NCBI GenBank assembly: GCA_900473185.1
Contig: UCKU01000015.1
Location: 302,712-366,711 of the forward strand
Direction of reading: 5' to 3'
Source: Hyphomicrobiales bacterium
GTDB lineage: Bacteria > Pseudomonadota > Alphaproteobacteria > Rhizobiales > Rhizobiaceae
Length of the DNA stretch: 64,000 nt
Numbering within the stretch: the first letter of the stretch is position 1; the number at the start of each line of letters is the position of its first letter. Shown here in pieces: positions 36,341 to 44,419 of the stretch. The notes under the pieces were generated by a model. That model saw nothing but the letters and a program-made list of their open reading frames with translations, did not search any database and was not told the DNA's origin. The position numbers and the translations under genes were made by a program.

Positions 36341-37443
36341 TGCGCCCCTGGCACACCCTGCTCTGCCTCGCTTTGACCGGCCTTGCCACATCGGCTGCCG
36401 CCCAGAGCGCCGCACCGCCCGCTTCGGGCCTCAACGAGGATGCTGTGCCTTCAGTCATGCAGCGCGCTGTCGACGAGGTCATCCGCCCCGGCTATCGCAA
36501 TATGCAGCAATCATCCGCGCGCCTGACGACAGCCATGAACGATCTCTGTGCCTCCGGTACGCAGCAGACGCTCGACCGCGCCAAATCAGCATTCGACGAT
36601 GCGATCCGCTACTGGTCGACGATCGAAATCGTGCAGACCGGCCCGGTCATCCAGGACAATCTCTTCGAACACATCCTCTTCTACCCGGACCGAAAGGGTG
36701 TCGGCCTCAAGCAGGTGCAGGCGCTGATCGCCAAGGCCGATCCGAAGGACGCGACTGTCGATGCCATTGCCGGCAAGAGTGTCGCGCTGCAGGGCCTGAC
36801 AGCACTCGAATACGTACTCTACGGCACCGGCTCCGACGACCTGATCAATCAGAAGGGCGGCTTCCGCTGCCTCTACGGTCAGGCGGTCGCCGGCAATATC
36901 CAGCGTGAAGCCGGCGAGGTGGTCGCCGCCTGGGAGAAGCCTGACGGTGTGCAGGCGAGCTGGAAACATCCCGGCCCGCAGAGCGACGATTTCATGGACA
37001 ACAAGGAAGCCGTCGCTGCCCTTCTCGGCATTCTCGTCCACGGCGCTGAGAATGTCCGCGACCAGCGGCTGGAGCAGTTCTACAAGGGCAAGGATACGCC
37101 CGCCCGCCCGCGCATGGCGATCTACTGGCGTTCGAAGAACACCTGGAAATCGATGGCCGCCAATCTCGAGGGTATCCGTACGCTCTGGCAGAAGGCCGGC
37201 ATGGCCGAACTGCTGCCGCCAGAGAAGAAGGCGGTTGCCGATTCAATCGACGCCAAGCTGAAGACGATCATCGACAGTGTCTCGAAGCTGAACCCGGATA
37301 TCGAAGTCGCGGTCAGCGATGCGGAGAAGGCCAAGCTCGATACGCTGCTGACCGAAAGCCGCGACCTCATCACCACGATCAGCGATCAGTATGGCGCAGC
37401 AATCGGCCTTTCGGCCGGCTTCTCCTTCTCGGACGGAGACTGA
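36340..37443 (+). CDS. Imelysin-family periplasmic protein, second copy
   Basis: Exported protein of 367 residues, paralogous in family but not close in sequence to the first imelysin of the operon. The signal peptide is RPWHTLLCLALTGLATSAAAQ, and the imelysin domain covers about 40-345. ALQGLTALEYVLYG carries the G-x-x-x-x-E part of the motif, with the His replaced (GLTALEYV rather than GYHAIEFL), so metal binding may differ from the first copy. It starts on the stop of the diheme gene and is followed 4 bp later by the DUF1513 gene. Confidence 0.88.
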   Translation: MRPWHTLLCLALTGLATSAAAQSAAPPASGLNEDAVPSVMQRAVDEVIRPGYRNMQQSSARLTTAMNDLCASGTQQTLDRAKSAFDDAIRYWSTIEIVQTGPVIQDNLFEHILFYPDRKGVGLKQVQALIAKADPKDATVDAIAGKSVALQGLTALEYVLYGTGSDDLINQKGGFRCLYGQAVAGNIQREAGEVVAAWEKPDGVQASWKHPGPQSDDFMDNKEAVAALLGILVHGAENVRDQRLEQFYKGKDTPARPRMAIYWRSKNTWKSMAANLEGIRTLWQKAGMAELLPPEKKAVADSIDAKLKTIIDSVSKLNPDIEVAVSDAEKAKLDTLLTESRDLITTISDQYGAAIGLSAGFSFSDGD

Positions 37444-37447
37444 GCCG

Positions 37448-38548
37448 ATGTGGCGCAGCGCCGCCATCGACCGTCGTGGCTTCATCAAGGCCGCCGGTAT
37501 CGGCTTTCTGGCTGCGCTGAAACCTGAAGCGCTGCTGGCTCTCACTCGTGCCGATGCTATCTATGCATCCGGTATCCGCGCCGCCAACGGCTCCTTTGCC
37601 GTGGCGACGGTCACCGAGCGCGGGGAGATTGTCGATCAGGTGGCGCTGCCCGCCCGCGCCCATGGCATGGCCCATAGCAGCGCAACCGGGCGCACCGTCG
37701 CCTTCGCCCGCCGGCCGGGCATGTTCGCGATGATCTTCGATCCCTGGAACAAGGGCGAACCCATCGTCATCACCTCGCCGGAGGGCCGGCATTTCTACGG
37801 CCACGGCGCTTTTTCCCCGGATGGCCGGCTGCTCTATGCCAGCGAGAACGACTTCGACAATGGTAGGGGCATGATCGGCCTCTATGATGCGACGAACCGC
37901 TTTGTCCGTATCGGCGAATATGAGACCTATGGTGTCGGCCCGCATGACATGACGGTTTCCGATGACGGTCGCATGCTCATCGTCGCCAATGGCGGCATCG
38001 AGACACATCCGGACTTCGGCCGAACCAAGCTCAATCTCGGCAATATGCAGCCGTCGCTGGCGCTCATCGATGCGGCAACCGGAGCGCTGATCGAAAAACA
38101 TATCCTGCCGCCGCAATGGTCATCGGTCTCCACGCGCCATGTCGATGTCGATGCCAGCGGCCGCATCTGGTTCGCCTGCCAATATGAAGGCCATCGGAAG
38201 GACCTGCCGCCGCTCGTCGGCCATTTCGCCAAGGGCGAGGATCTTGTTTTCATCGACTTGCCCGAGGAGACGACCCGACGACTTGCCAATTATGTCGGGG
38301 CGATCGCAGTCAACCGAAAGGAAGGTCTGGTCGGTGTCACCTCACCGATCGGCGGCGCGTCCGTCACCATCGATGCGAAAACGGGCAAGGTGCTGCGTGA
38401 GGACAGCGTTCGCGATGCCGCGGGCATTGCGCCTGCTCCCGGCGGCTTTGCCGTTTCCTCCTATGATGGCGATTTCCTGTCGGCTCATAGCGATGTCGCC
38501 TGGGATCAGCATATCGTGCGGATCGCTCAGCCGGCGTTGGTGCGGTAG
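37448..38548 (+). CDS. Tat-exported DUF1513 protein (beta-propeller-like)
   Basis: Protein of 366 residues. The N-terminus has a twin-arginine motif, DRRGFIKAAGIGFLAALKPEALLAL, so it is exported folded, perhaps with a cofactor. The body shows repeated WD/NHL-like strand patterns with HGAFSPDGRLLYASEND, GVGPHDMTVSDDGRMLIVANGG and VSTRHVDVDASGRIWFACQYEG, consistent with a beta-propeller. DUF1513 genes regularly end imelysin-diheme-imelysin operons, so a shared periplasmic iron pathway is likely. Its last 22 bp overlap the convergent DUF2252 gene. Confidence 0.87.
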   Translation: MWRSAAIDRRGFIKAAGIGFLAALKPEALLALTRADAIYASGIRAANGSFAVATVTERGEIVDQVALPARAHGMAHSSATGRTVAFARRPGMFAMIFDPWNKGEPIVITSPEGRHFYGHGAFSPDGRLLYASENDFDNGRGMIGLYDATNRFVRIGEYETYGVGPHDMTVSDDGRMLIVANGGIETHPDFGRTKLNLGNMQPSLALIDAATGALIEKHILPPQWSSVSTRHVDVDASGRIWFACQYEGHRKDLPPLVGHFAKGEDLVFIDLPEETTRRLANYVGAIAVNRKEGLVGVTSPIGGASVTIDAKTGKVLREDSVRDAAGIAPAPGGFAVSSYDGDFLSAHSDVAWDQHIVRIAQPALVR

Positions 38549-39609
38549 TCCTTCCATTCCTTTTCAGTGACTTCGGCGGTTGCCCGCGCCGCCTCGTAGA
38601 GCCAGTCGTCACCGCGCGAGCGCAGGTCATTGCGAATTGCCGCAGCACTTGCCGCGTCATCTGAATGGCAGTTGGCAATCTCGAAGCCCATCAGTTCCAG
38701 CATGGCGCCGTCCAGAAGCGTCTTCGCATCGTTCTCGATCTCGATCTTGCGGCTGTTCGGCGAAAGCCGGCGAACAAGAATGCGGCCCGACACTGCGAAA
38801 TGAGGATCTGGGCTGCGCATCCGCCCGGCGGCGATGACACCGGTTCTGATAACGTGATCTCCTGATCTTGCTAGCGACCAGGCCGAGGGCACAAGCGCCT
38901 TGGCTTCACGCAGCACAGGCCCACCGCGCCACTCCTTCACATAGGCGACGAAACGTGGCCGCCCGAGGCTGCCCGTTCCCTTCTTCTTGACTGGTAGAGG
39001 CATAAAACTTCCTGCGCCCCTTGGCAGGGCATTCCTCAGTGCATCAACGAAGCGGCCGGGAGCCGGCTTTTCATCGGGTTCACGCTTGTCCCATTTCTTC
39101 CAGAACTCCTTCCGCTCATCCTCCGAAAGCAGCAGCTTGTCGCGCAGCCAGGGATGATCACGCTCCAGGATAATGGGATTCGCGTGCTCAAGGCCGCGCA
39201 CATATCCGGCGAGAATGAGCTCGGCGATCGCCCTGCCGGAAACCCCGGCGTCCGGTTGAGCCAGAATGGCGCTTGCCACCAGCCGCACGAGATCCAGCCC
39301 GTAGGGCATGATCGCCGTGTCGTCGAAATCATTTGCGCCCCAGACGAGCCGCCCCTCGATATCCCGCCAGGTCCCGAAATTCTCCAGATGCGTATCGCCG
39401 ATCGACAGCACTTGCGGCATGTCAGCAAGCTCCGGCCTGACGGCGTAGATGATCTCCGCCCAGCGCCAGTAGGTAGCGCGCAAGAAGGAGAATGCTTCCT
39501 CGCCCATCTTACGGTGTTTCTCGTCGATACCCTCCTGTACGATCTCGCCCTGCAGCTCTTGTGCCAGCCACGCCTCGTAATCGCTCATAGATTGAGAAAA
39601 TCTCTTCAT
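38527..39609 (-). CDS. DUF2252 family protein
   Basis: Cytoplasmic protein of 360 residues with a protein-kinase-like or aminoglycoside-phosphotransferase-like arrangement: LSIGDTHLENFGTWRD (catalytic-loop-like, D and N) and WGANDFDDTAIMPYGLDLVRL (DFD, metal-binding-like). The C-terminal half (FVAYVKEWRGGPVLREAKALVPSAW) is helical. The family is widespread but has no proven substrate. It overlaps the DUF1513 gene tail to tail, which may impose antisense interference. Start ATG 39609. Confidence 0.85.
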   Translation of the reverse strand: MKRFSQSMSDYEAWLAQELQGEIVQEGIDEKHRKMGEEAFSFLRATYWRWAEIIYAVRPELADMPQVLSIGDTHLENFGTWRDIEGRLVWGANDFDDTAIMPYGLDLVRLVASAILAQPDAGVSGRAIAELILAGYVRGLEHANPIILERDHPWLRDKLLLSEDERKEFWKKWDKREPDEKPAPGRFVDALRNALPRGAGSFMPLPVKKKGTGSLGRPRFVAYVKEWRGGPVLREAKALVPSAWSLARSGDHVIRTGVIAAGRMRSPDPHFAVSGRILVRRLSPNSRKIEIENDAKTLLDGAMLELMGFEIANCHSDDAASAAAIRNDLRSRGDDWLYEAARATAEVTEKEWKDYRTNAG

Positions 39610-39693
39610 CGGCTCGCCCTCAGGTTTGATAGATCATAATCCTACGGGGCCTTATTCAGAAGAGGTTTTGAGATGATCCCAAGACGGACGCGA

Positions 39694-39722
39694 CGCGGCT
39701 CACCATGCTGAGATGAGCCGCG
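39694..39722. terminator. Hairpin downstream of the aldo/keto reductase gene
   Basis: CGCGGCTCA / TGAGCCGCG, 9-bp perfect arms with an 11-base loop, 13 bp beyond the aldo/keto reductase stop on the minus strand. No U run follows, so termination is uncertain. Confidence 0.5.
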
Positions 39723-39735
39723 CCGACCAATGTGA

Positions 39736-40743
39736 TCATACGGGAAGCGGAGCTTCGGCGTTTACGAGATCCGCCTTGCGCAGTTCCCGCCAGAAATCGC
39801 CGGGGACCACCTCGTGGAGTGCAGCCCGATCTTCCGCTATGCGGTCCGGTTTGCTTGCGCCGGGGATGACAGCGGCGACAGCGGGATTAGCGAGCGAGAA
39901 TTGCAGCCCCGCCGCCTTCATGCTGATGCCGTAACGATCGGCGATCGACTTGATGCGCGCGACCTTATCGAGGATCGCGGGCGTGGCGGGCGCATATTCG
40001 AAGTTCGGACCGCCGACCAAAGCGCCGGAACTGTAAGGGCCGCCGACGACGATGCCGAGACCACGTTCGGCAACCATTGGCATCACGCGCTGCAGTGCCC
40101 GATCATGATCGAGCAGCGTGTAGCGGCCGGCCAGCAGAAAACCATCCGGCCGCGGCTCTTGCAGAGCCAGCAGCAGTTCGATCGGTTCCACACGATTGAC
40201 GCCAAGACCCCAGGCCTTGATGACCCCTTCGTCGCGCAGACGATCCAGTGCCTTGAAGGCGCCCTTGCGCGCGCTTTCGAAGATAGCCAGCCACTCGTCA
40301 CCGTAGAAATCCTGCGCCACATCGTGGACCCAGGCGATTTCGATACTGTCGGTCTTCAGGCGTTTCAGGCTGTCCTCAATCGAGCGCAGGGTCGCATCTT
40401 CCGAGTAATCGTTGACGATCTTGTTGGGGCGGCCGTATTTGAAGACTTCGCCCTTCTCGCCGAGATCGCGGGTGCTGACGTCTTCGATCTCATCAAGGAT
40501 CACACGCCCAACCTTGGTGCTGATCGCATATTGATCCCTGGGTTGACCGGCGAGCGCCTCGCCCATGCGGAGCTCGGCAAGTCCTGCGCCATAGAAGGGC
40601 GCGTTGTCGAAATAGCGGATACCATCGTTCCAGGCGGCTTCCACGGTTGCCAATGCTTCCTGCTCCGGAATATCCCGGAACATGTTGCCGAGCGGAGCGG
40701 CGCCGAAGCCGAGCTTGCCCGGGAGAATGTCTTTGAGTGCCAT
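39736..40743 (-). CDS. Aldo/keto reductase (D-threo-aldose/galactose 1-dehydrogenase-like)
   Basis: NAD(P)-dependent (beta/alpha)8-barrel oxidoreductase of 335 residues. GIRYFDNAPFYGAGLAELRMGEAL contains the catalytic Asp and Tyr, and IAWVHDVAQDFYGDEWLAIFESA carries the catalytic-site His. AWGLGVNRVEPIELLL and VAAVIPGASKPDRI form the cofactor-binding end. This subfamily oxidises L-fucose, D-arabinose or galactose at C1, or pyridoxal. It starts 40 bp after the small monooxygenase gene on the same strand, with which it may form an operon. Confidence 0.9.
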   Translation of the reverse strand: MALKDILPGKLGFGAAPLGNMFRDIPEQEALATVEAAWNDGIRYFDNAPFYGAGLAELRMGEALAGQPRDQYAISTKVGRVILDEIEDVSTRDLGEKGEVFKYGRPNKIVNDYSEDATLRSIEDSLKRLKTDSIEIAWVHDVAQDFYGDEWLAIFESARKGAFKALDRLRDEGVIKAWGLGVNRVEPIELLLALQEPRPDGFLLAGRYTLLDHDRALQRVMPMVAERGLGIVVGGPYSSGALVGGPNFEYAPATPAILDKVARIKSIADRYGISMKAAGLQFSLANPAVAAVIPGASKPDRIAEDRAALHEVVPGDFWRELRKADLVNAEAPLPV

Positions 40744-40783
40744 TGTTTAGTCCTCGAGATAGTTGTGAACGTTCGTCGACCTG

Positions 40784-41080
40784 TCAGGCAACCTGTACGG
40801 GATCGAGCACCAGGGCCCTGCGTTCGGCGAGGTCGTTGATGACAGCGAAATAATCCCGGAAATGCGGCGTCTCGCGATGGGCGGCCACGGCGGCGTTGTC
40901 CGCGTAGAGCTCATCCAAGATGAAGATGTCAGCATTGGCCTGATCTTGCCAGATATCCCAGCGCATATTACCGGGTTCTGCCCTGCTGGGGCCGATCATG
41001 CCGGCGAGAAGCGCCTTCAATTCATCGGTCTTGCCCGGTCGGGCGGTCAGGATCGCCACTATCTTTATGGGATTGGACAT
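40784..41080 (-). CDS. Antibiotic biosynthesis monooxygenase-family (quinol monooxygenase-like) protein
   Basis: Dimeric ferredoxin-like-fold protein of 98 residues: IKIVAILTARPGKTDELKALLAGMI, then SRAEPGNMRWDIWQDQANADIFILDELYADNAAVAAHRETPHF-type segments match YgiN-like ABM proteins, with the His in AHRETPHF. YgiN oxidises menadiol or similar quinols; here a role in quinone detoxification beside an aldo/keto reductase and a DJ-1 protein is plausible. No cofactor site is expected in this family. Confidence 0.87.
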   Translation of the reverse strand: MSNPIKIVAILTARPGKTDELKALLAGMIGPSRAEPGNMRWDIWQDQANADIFILDELYADNAAVAAHRETPHFRDYFAVINDLAERRALVLDPVQVA

Positions 41081-41151
41081 GATTGCTTTTCCTTCTTCAG
41101 ATCGGGTTCCCGCGGAATACGGAATGATCGCACCCCGCGGATCTCTTCAGA

Positions 41152-41952
41152 TCATGCGATGTTCAGCAAACGATCGAGCGCTGCCACGAATTTTCCTGCG
41201 AGCGCACGGTCCGAGCGCGGATTCTGGCCGGTTATGAGTTCACGGTCTTCAACCACATGCGGCTCGAAGTCGGTCGCTGTCGTGATGACCTGGCCGCCGG
41301 CGGTCTGCAGCGCGTCGACCACGTTGAAATAAAGCTTGGCGTGCAGGATATAGTCCTCAACGACCTTTTCTTCGCTGTTGGAAAAGATGGTCATCTTGTA
41401 TCCGGCGTATTGCCAGTCTTTGGCCCATTCCGCGGCCTTGGCAGGCACTCCGGCAATCAGGGCGGCACGGAACTCGCGGGCATGCGGCATCGCGGCTGCG
41501 ACAGCTATCGGGCCGTGGCAGAGAAGTGCGGTCGGCTTGGAGCGCTCGTGGAAATGGCGCAGGATTTCCCCCATATCCGGATCCTGCATCAGATCGACTA
41601 CCGGCGCCTGACCGCCCGGCACGAAGACACCGGCGTAATTGTCGAGACCCTCCTCAACGATGGAACGCAGCGTGCGAACTTCATTCATTGCAGGGTCATT
41701 CGCATAGAAGGTCTTGGCGCGTTCGTAGGCAGCTTTGTCGCCGCCGAAATGATCCGGCGTGTCCGAGGCCTCGTCGATATGCGGCTTGGTGCCATCAGGC
41801 GTTGCCAGAACGATTTCGTAGCCGGCCTCGACGATTGCCAGTGCCGGCACGACAGTCTCGTTGAGATACTGGCCGGTGGCTCCCGTGCGGCCGCCCTGGA
41901 TTTCGATGCGGGTAGCGTTGGAGCCGATCAGAAGTACTTTTGCCTTGCTCAT
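41152..41952 (-). CDS. DJ-1/PfpI-superfamily type 1 glutamine amidotransferase-like protein
   Basis: Protein of 266 residues with the Hsp31/PfpI fold. The nucleophile elbow is TALLCHGPIAVAAAM, with the Cys-His pair. The Glu partner lies in the first part of the fold (VEAGYEIVLATPDGTKPHIDEAS). GVFVPGGQAPVVDLMQDPDMGEILRHFHE is the conserved glycine loop. The members nearest in form act as glyoxalase III-type deglycases or chaperones. I chose ATG 41952, 6 nt after GGAG; ATG 41958 overlaps that site. It is divergent from a LysR regulator. Confidence 0.88.
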   Translation of the reverse strand: MSKAKVLLIGSNATRIEIQGGRTGATGQYLNETVVPALAIVEAGYEIVLATPDGTKPHIDEASDTPDHFGGDKAAYERAKTFYANDPAMNEVRTLRSIVEEGLDNYAGVFVPGGQAPVVDLMQDPDMGEILRHFHERSKPTALLCHGPIAVAAAMPHAREFRAALIAGVPAKAAEWAKDWQYAGYKMTIFSNSEEKVVEDYILHAKLYFNVVDALQTAGGQVITTATDFEPHVVEDRELITGQNPRSDRALAGKFVAALDRLLNIA

Positions 41953-42068
41953 TGTCATCTCCGTTTGCCGTGGTTGGCGTCCTTTTGGATGGCTTAATCA
42001 TGCTCCGGGACAACATATTCCAGAAGTTTATTTCTATGATTTCAGATATTCATGTGACATTATAAGCC

Positions 42069-42977
42069 ATGCGATATGACCTCAATCTGCTACCGGTCTT
42101 CATCACGCTGATGGAGGAGCACAGCGTCACCCGCGCCGCCGATCGGCTGGGCATTACGCAGCCGGCGCTCTCCAATGCATTGGCCCGTCTGCGCGAGATG
42201 ATGCAGGACCAGCTCTTCATCCGTGAGCGCTACGGCATCCAGCCGACGCCGATGGCGCTAGAGCTGGCGCCGGTCATTGCTGCGGCATTGGCAAAGATCG
42301 ATGAGGCCATCCTCGGCCAGCAGGATTTTGATCCAAGGCAGGCCGAGCGGCTGATGACGATTGCGCCGAACAGCTACGTTGAGTTCGTGCTGGTGCCGGC
42401 GATCGTCGCGCGGCTTCGCGAGGTGGCGCCGGGCATCCGGCTTCGCCTTACGCCCTTCGGCACCGATCTCGGCGAGACAGGTGTGATGTCCGGCACCACG
42501 GCAATGGTATTCGGCCGCATCATCGATCCGCCTGACAATCTGGTCGTGCAGCATCTGATGGACGAAAGCCTTGCCTGCGTGGTGCGTGCCGATCACCCTG
42601 AAATCGGGGACAGCATTTCCCGAGAGCAGTATGAGCATATGCGGCACGTCAACGTACTTCCACCCGGACGGCTGCGCGTCGGCCTGTTTACAGCACTGGA
42701 ACAACGGGGGATCAAGCGCGAGGTCGCAGTCTCCGTAACCCATTTTCTGGCGGTGCCGGAAATGATTGCAGTGACGGATTATTGCGCGACGCTGCCGAAC
42801 AGGATCTGCCAGCGCCTCGCCGGCGACCCTCGTCTGAAAGTCCTGCCGGCGCCTGTTGATCTCGGCACATTCCCGATCGAGATGGCCTGGCATGTCCGCT
42901 ACCGCAACGATCCCGCGCATCGCTGGCTGCGGACACTGATCAGCGACATCGTCAAAGAAGCCCCGGACGCGAAGTAG
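42069..42977 (+). CDS. LysR-family transcriptional regulator
   Basis: LysR protein of 302 residues. RYDLNLLPVFITLMEEHSVTRAADRLGI and QPALSNALARLREMM form the helix-turn-helix (1-60), followed by the effector domain (about 85-300). The IRERYGIQPTPMALEL link is typical of the NodD/NahR-like group that reads aromatic ligands. It is divergent from the DJ-1/PfpI gene with a 116-bp AT-rich gap, so that gene and perhaps the reductase pair downstream are likely targets. Ligand unknown. Confidence 0.92.
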   Translation: MRYDLNLLPVFITLMEEHSVTRAADRLGITQPALSNALARLREMMQDQLFIRERYGIQPTPMALELAPVIAAALAKIDEAILGQQDFDPRQAERLMTIAPNSYVEFVLVPAIVARLREVAPGIRLRLTPFGTDLGETGVMSGTTAMVFGRIIDPPDNLVVQHLMDESLACVVRADHPEIGDSISREQYEHMRHVNVLPPGRLRVGLFTALEQRGIKREVAVSVTHFLAVPEMIAVTDYCATLPNRICQRLAGDPRLKVLPAPVDLGTFPIEMAWHVRYRNDPAHRWLRTLISDIVKEAPDAK

Positions 42978-42980
42978 CTG

Positions 42981-43022
42981 GTTGCTTTGCGGGGCGAATA
43001 AATCCTTCTTCCCGCAAGCAAC
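42981..43022 (+). terminator. Imperfect hairpin after the LysR gene
   Basis: GTTGCTTTGCGGG pairs with CCCGCAAGCAAC with a single bulged T, separated by a 17-base loop, starting 4 bp after the stop codon. No U tract follows, so it is weak as an intrinsic terminator. Confidence 0.45.
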
Positions 43023-43141
43023 ACAGCTCAGCGCCGCGTGATTGAAAACTTATATCGAAAGACAAAACCGTCGTGAGCCGGATTGAAACCTTGTCGAATC
43101 CGGCCGGCCATGCCACTTTCGCGATCGCAAGAGGAACCATG

Positions 43142-43591
43142 ATGAACGACACCGACAGGGGCGATTTCCGTGAGCGGATCCGCCAGAGTTTTTCCCGCCA
43201 GGCGGCCATGAACACCATTGGCGCGGAGTTGACGCGTGTCGAGCACGGCATGGTGGAGATCGAGCTTCCCTTCGACGTCAAACTGACACAGCAGCACGGC
43301 ATTTTGCACGCGGGCATCATTTCCGCAGCGCTCGATTCGGCCTGCGGTTTTGCGGCCTATAGTGTTATCGATGCCGAAGCCTCGATCCTCACGATCGAGT
43401 TCAAGGTCAACCTCATGTCGCCGGGGCGTGGCGAACGCTTCCTCTTCAGGGGCGAGATCACCAAGCCCGGCTCCAACATCATCGTCGCCGATGGGCGAGG
43501 TTATGCGATCAGCGACGGGCCTGCCAAGCTCATCGCGTCCATGACCGGTACGATGATGGTCATTCGCGGAAGAGAGGGAATTACGGGATGA
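43142..43591 (+). CDS. PaaI-family hot-dog thioesterase
   Basis: Hot-dog-fold protein of 149 residues. MVEIELPFDVKLTQQHGILHAGIISAALDSACGFAAYSV-type segments hold the PaaI signature, with a catalytic-site Asp in SAALDSACG and HG in QQHGILHAG. TIEFKVNLMSPGRGERFLFRGEITKPG follows. It probably hydrolyses acyl- or phenylacetyl-CoA thioesters. Start ATG 43142 is chosen because GAGGA (43131-43135) is 6 nt upstream; a GTG at 43073 would add 23 residues. The last 4 bp overlap the next gene. Confidence 0.88.
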   Translation: MNDTDRGDFRERIRQSFSRQAAMNTIGAELTRVEHGMVEIELPFDVKLTQQHGILHAGIISAALDSACGFAAYSVIDAEASILTIEFKVNLMSPGRGERFLFRGEITKPGSNIIVADGRGYAISDGPAKLIASMTGTMMVIRGREGITG

Positions 43592-44226
43592 AATTCGAAC
43601 TGAAGTCGGTCGCAGGCAAATCCATCCTGTTCGTCATGGCCGCGGAGGCCGAATACGGCCCGTTCCTGCGCTCGCGCATCGAACCGCTGATGACCGGCGT
43701 CGGCCCGGTCGAGGCAGCAATCGCGATCACCAAGTCGCTCTCCCGTCTCGATGCATCCGACGACCTGCCCGATCTCGTGGTTTCGCTCGGCTCGGCCGGT
43801 TCGGCACGCCTGCAGCAGACCGAAGTCTATCAGGTCACCTCCGTTTCCTACCGCGACATGGATGCCTCGCCGCTCGGCTTCGAAAAGGGCAAGACCCCCT
43901 TTCTCGACCTGCCGGCGGACCTCGACCTGCCGCTGCGCATTCCCGGCATTCCCGAAGCCACCCTTTCGACCGGCGGCAATGTCGTTTCCGGTGCCGCCTA
44001 TGCCAATATCGCAGCCGACATGGTCGACATGGAAACCTATGCGGTGCTGCGCGCCTGCCAGGGCTACAAACTGCCGCTGATCGGCCTTCGCGGCATTTCC
44101 GACGGTGCGGTCGAGCTGCAGCATATTTCCGGCTGGACCGAATACCTGCATATCGTCGACCGCAAGCTTTCCTATGCCGTGGACAGCCTTTTCACCGCCC
44201 TGGAGGACGGCGTTTTCTGGTTCTGA
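43588..44226 (+). CDS. mtnN: 5'-methylthioadenosine/S-adenosylhomocysteine nucleosidase
   Basis: Purine phosphorylase-like enzyme of 212 residues that cleaves adenine from methylthioadenosine and S-adenosylhomocysteine. ILFVMAAEAEYGPFLRSRIEP opens the fold with the conserved Glu. GVGPVEAAIAI, DLVVSLGSAGSARLQQTEVY, and DMVDMETYAVLRAC with the MExxA-type substrate Glu are visible, and LRGISDGAVE carries the catalytic Asp. It is translationally coupled (ATGA) to the thioesterase. It is shorter than enteric Pfs (about 230 residues) but all catalytic segments are present. Confidence 0.88.
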   Translation: MKFELKSVAGKSILFVMAAEAEYGPFLRSRIEPLMTGVGPVEAAIAITKSLSRLDASDDLPDLVVSLGSAGSARLQQTEVYQVTSVSYRDMDASPLGFEKGKTPFLDLPADLDLPLRIPGIPEATLSTGGNVVSGAAYANIAADMVDMETYAVLRACQGYKLPLIGLRGISDGAVELQHISGWTEYLHIVDRKLSYAVDSLFTALEDGVFWF

Positions 44227-44229
44227 AGC

Positions 44230-44300
44230 AGGTCGCGCAAAAGTGTGTAGCGGTTTTGCGACAACGACATGCGAAAACAAAAGCCTGAAGCATGATAGCG
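44230..44300. repeat. Dispersed rhizobial intergenic palindromic repeat
   Basis: The stretch reads GCGCAAAAGTGTGTAGCGG TTTTGCGACAACGACATGCG-like and then AAAACAAAAGCCTGAAGCATGATAGC, a form I recognise as a very common interspersed palindromic element of Rhizobiales. CGCAAAA (44236-44242) and TTTTGCG (44254-44260) form its central stem. It lies just after the nucleosidase stop and may act as a 3' structure. Identification is by memory of the pattern, not a search. Confidence 0.65.
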
Positions 44301-44419
44301 AATCTGAAAGATCGCAACACGCTTCAGGAGCTGAAAACAGGGACAATCGGGACAATAAAACCCGGCTGCGGCCGAATTCCCGCATTGCAAGAAGAGGCGC
44401 TTTTCATTAAAGGCTCGCC

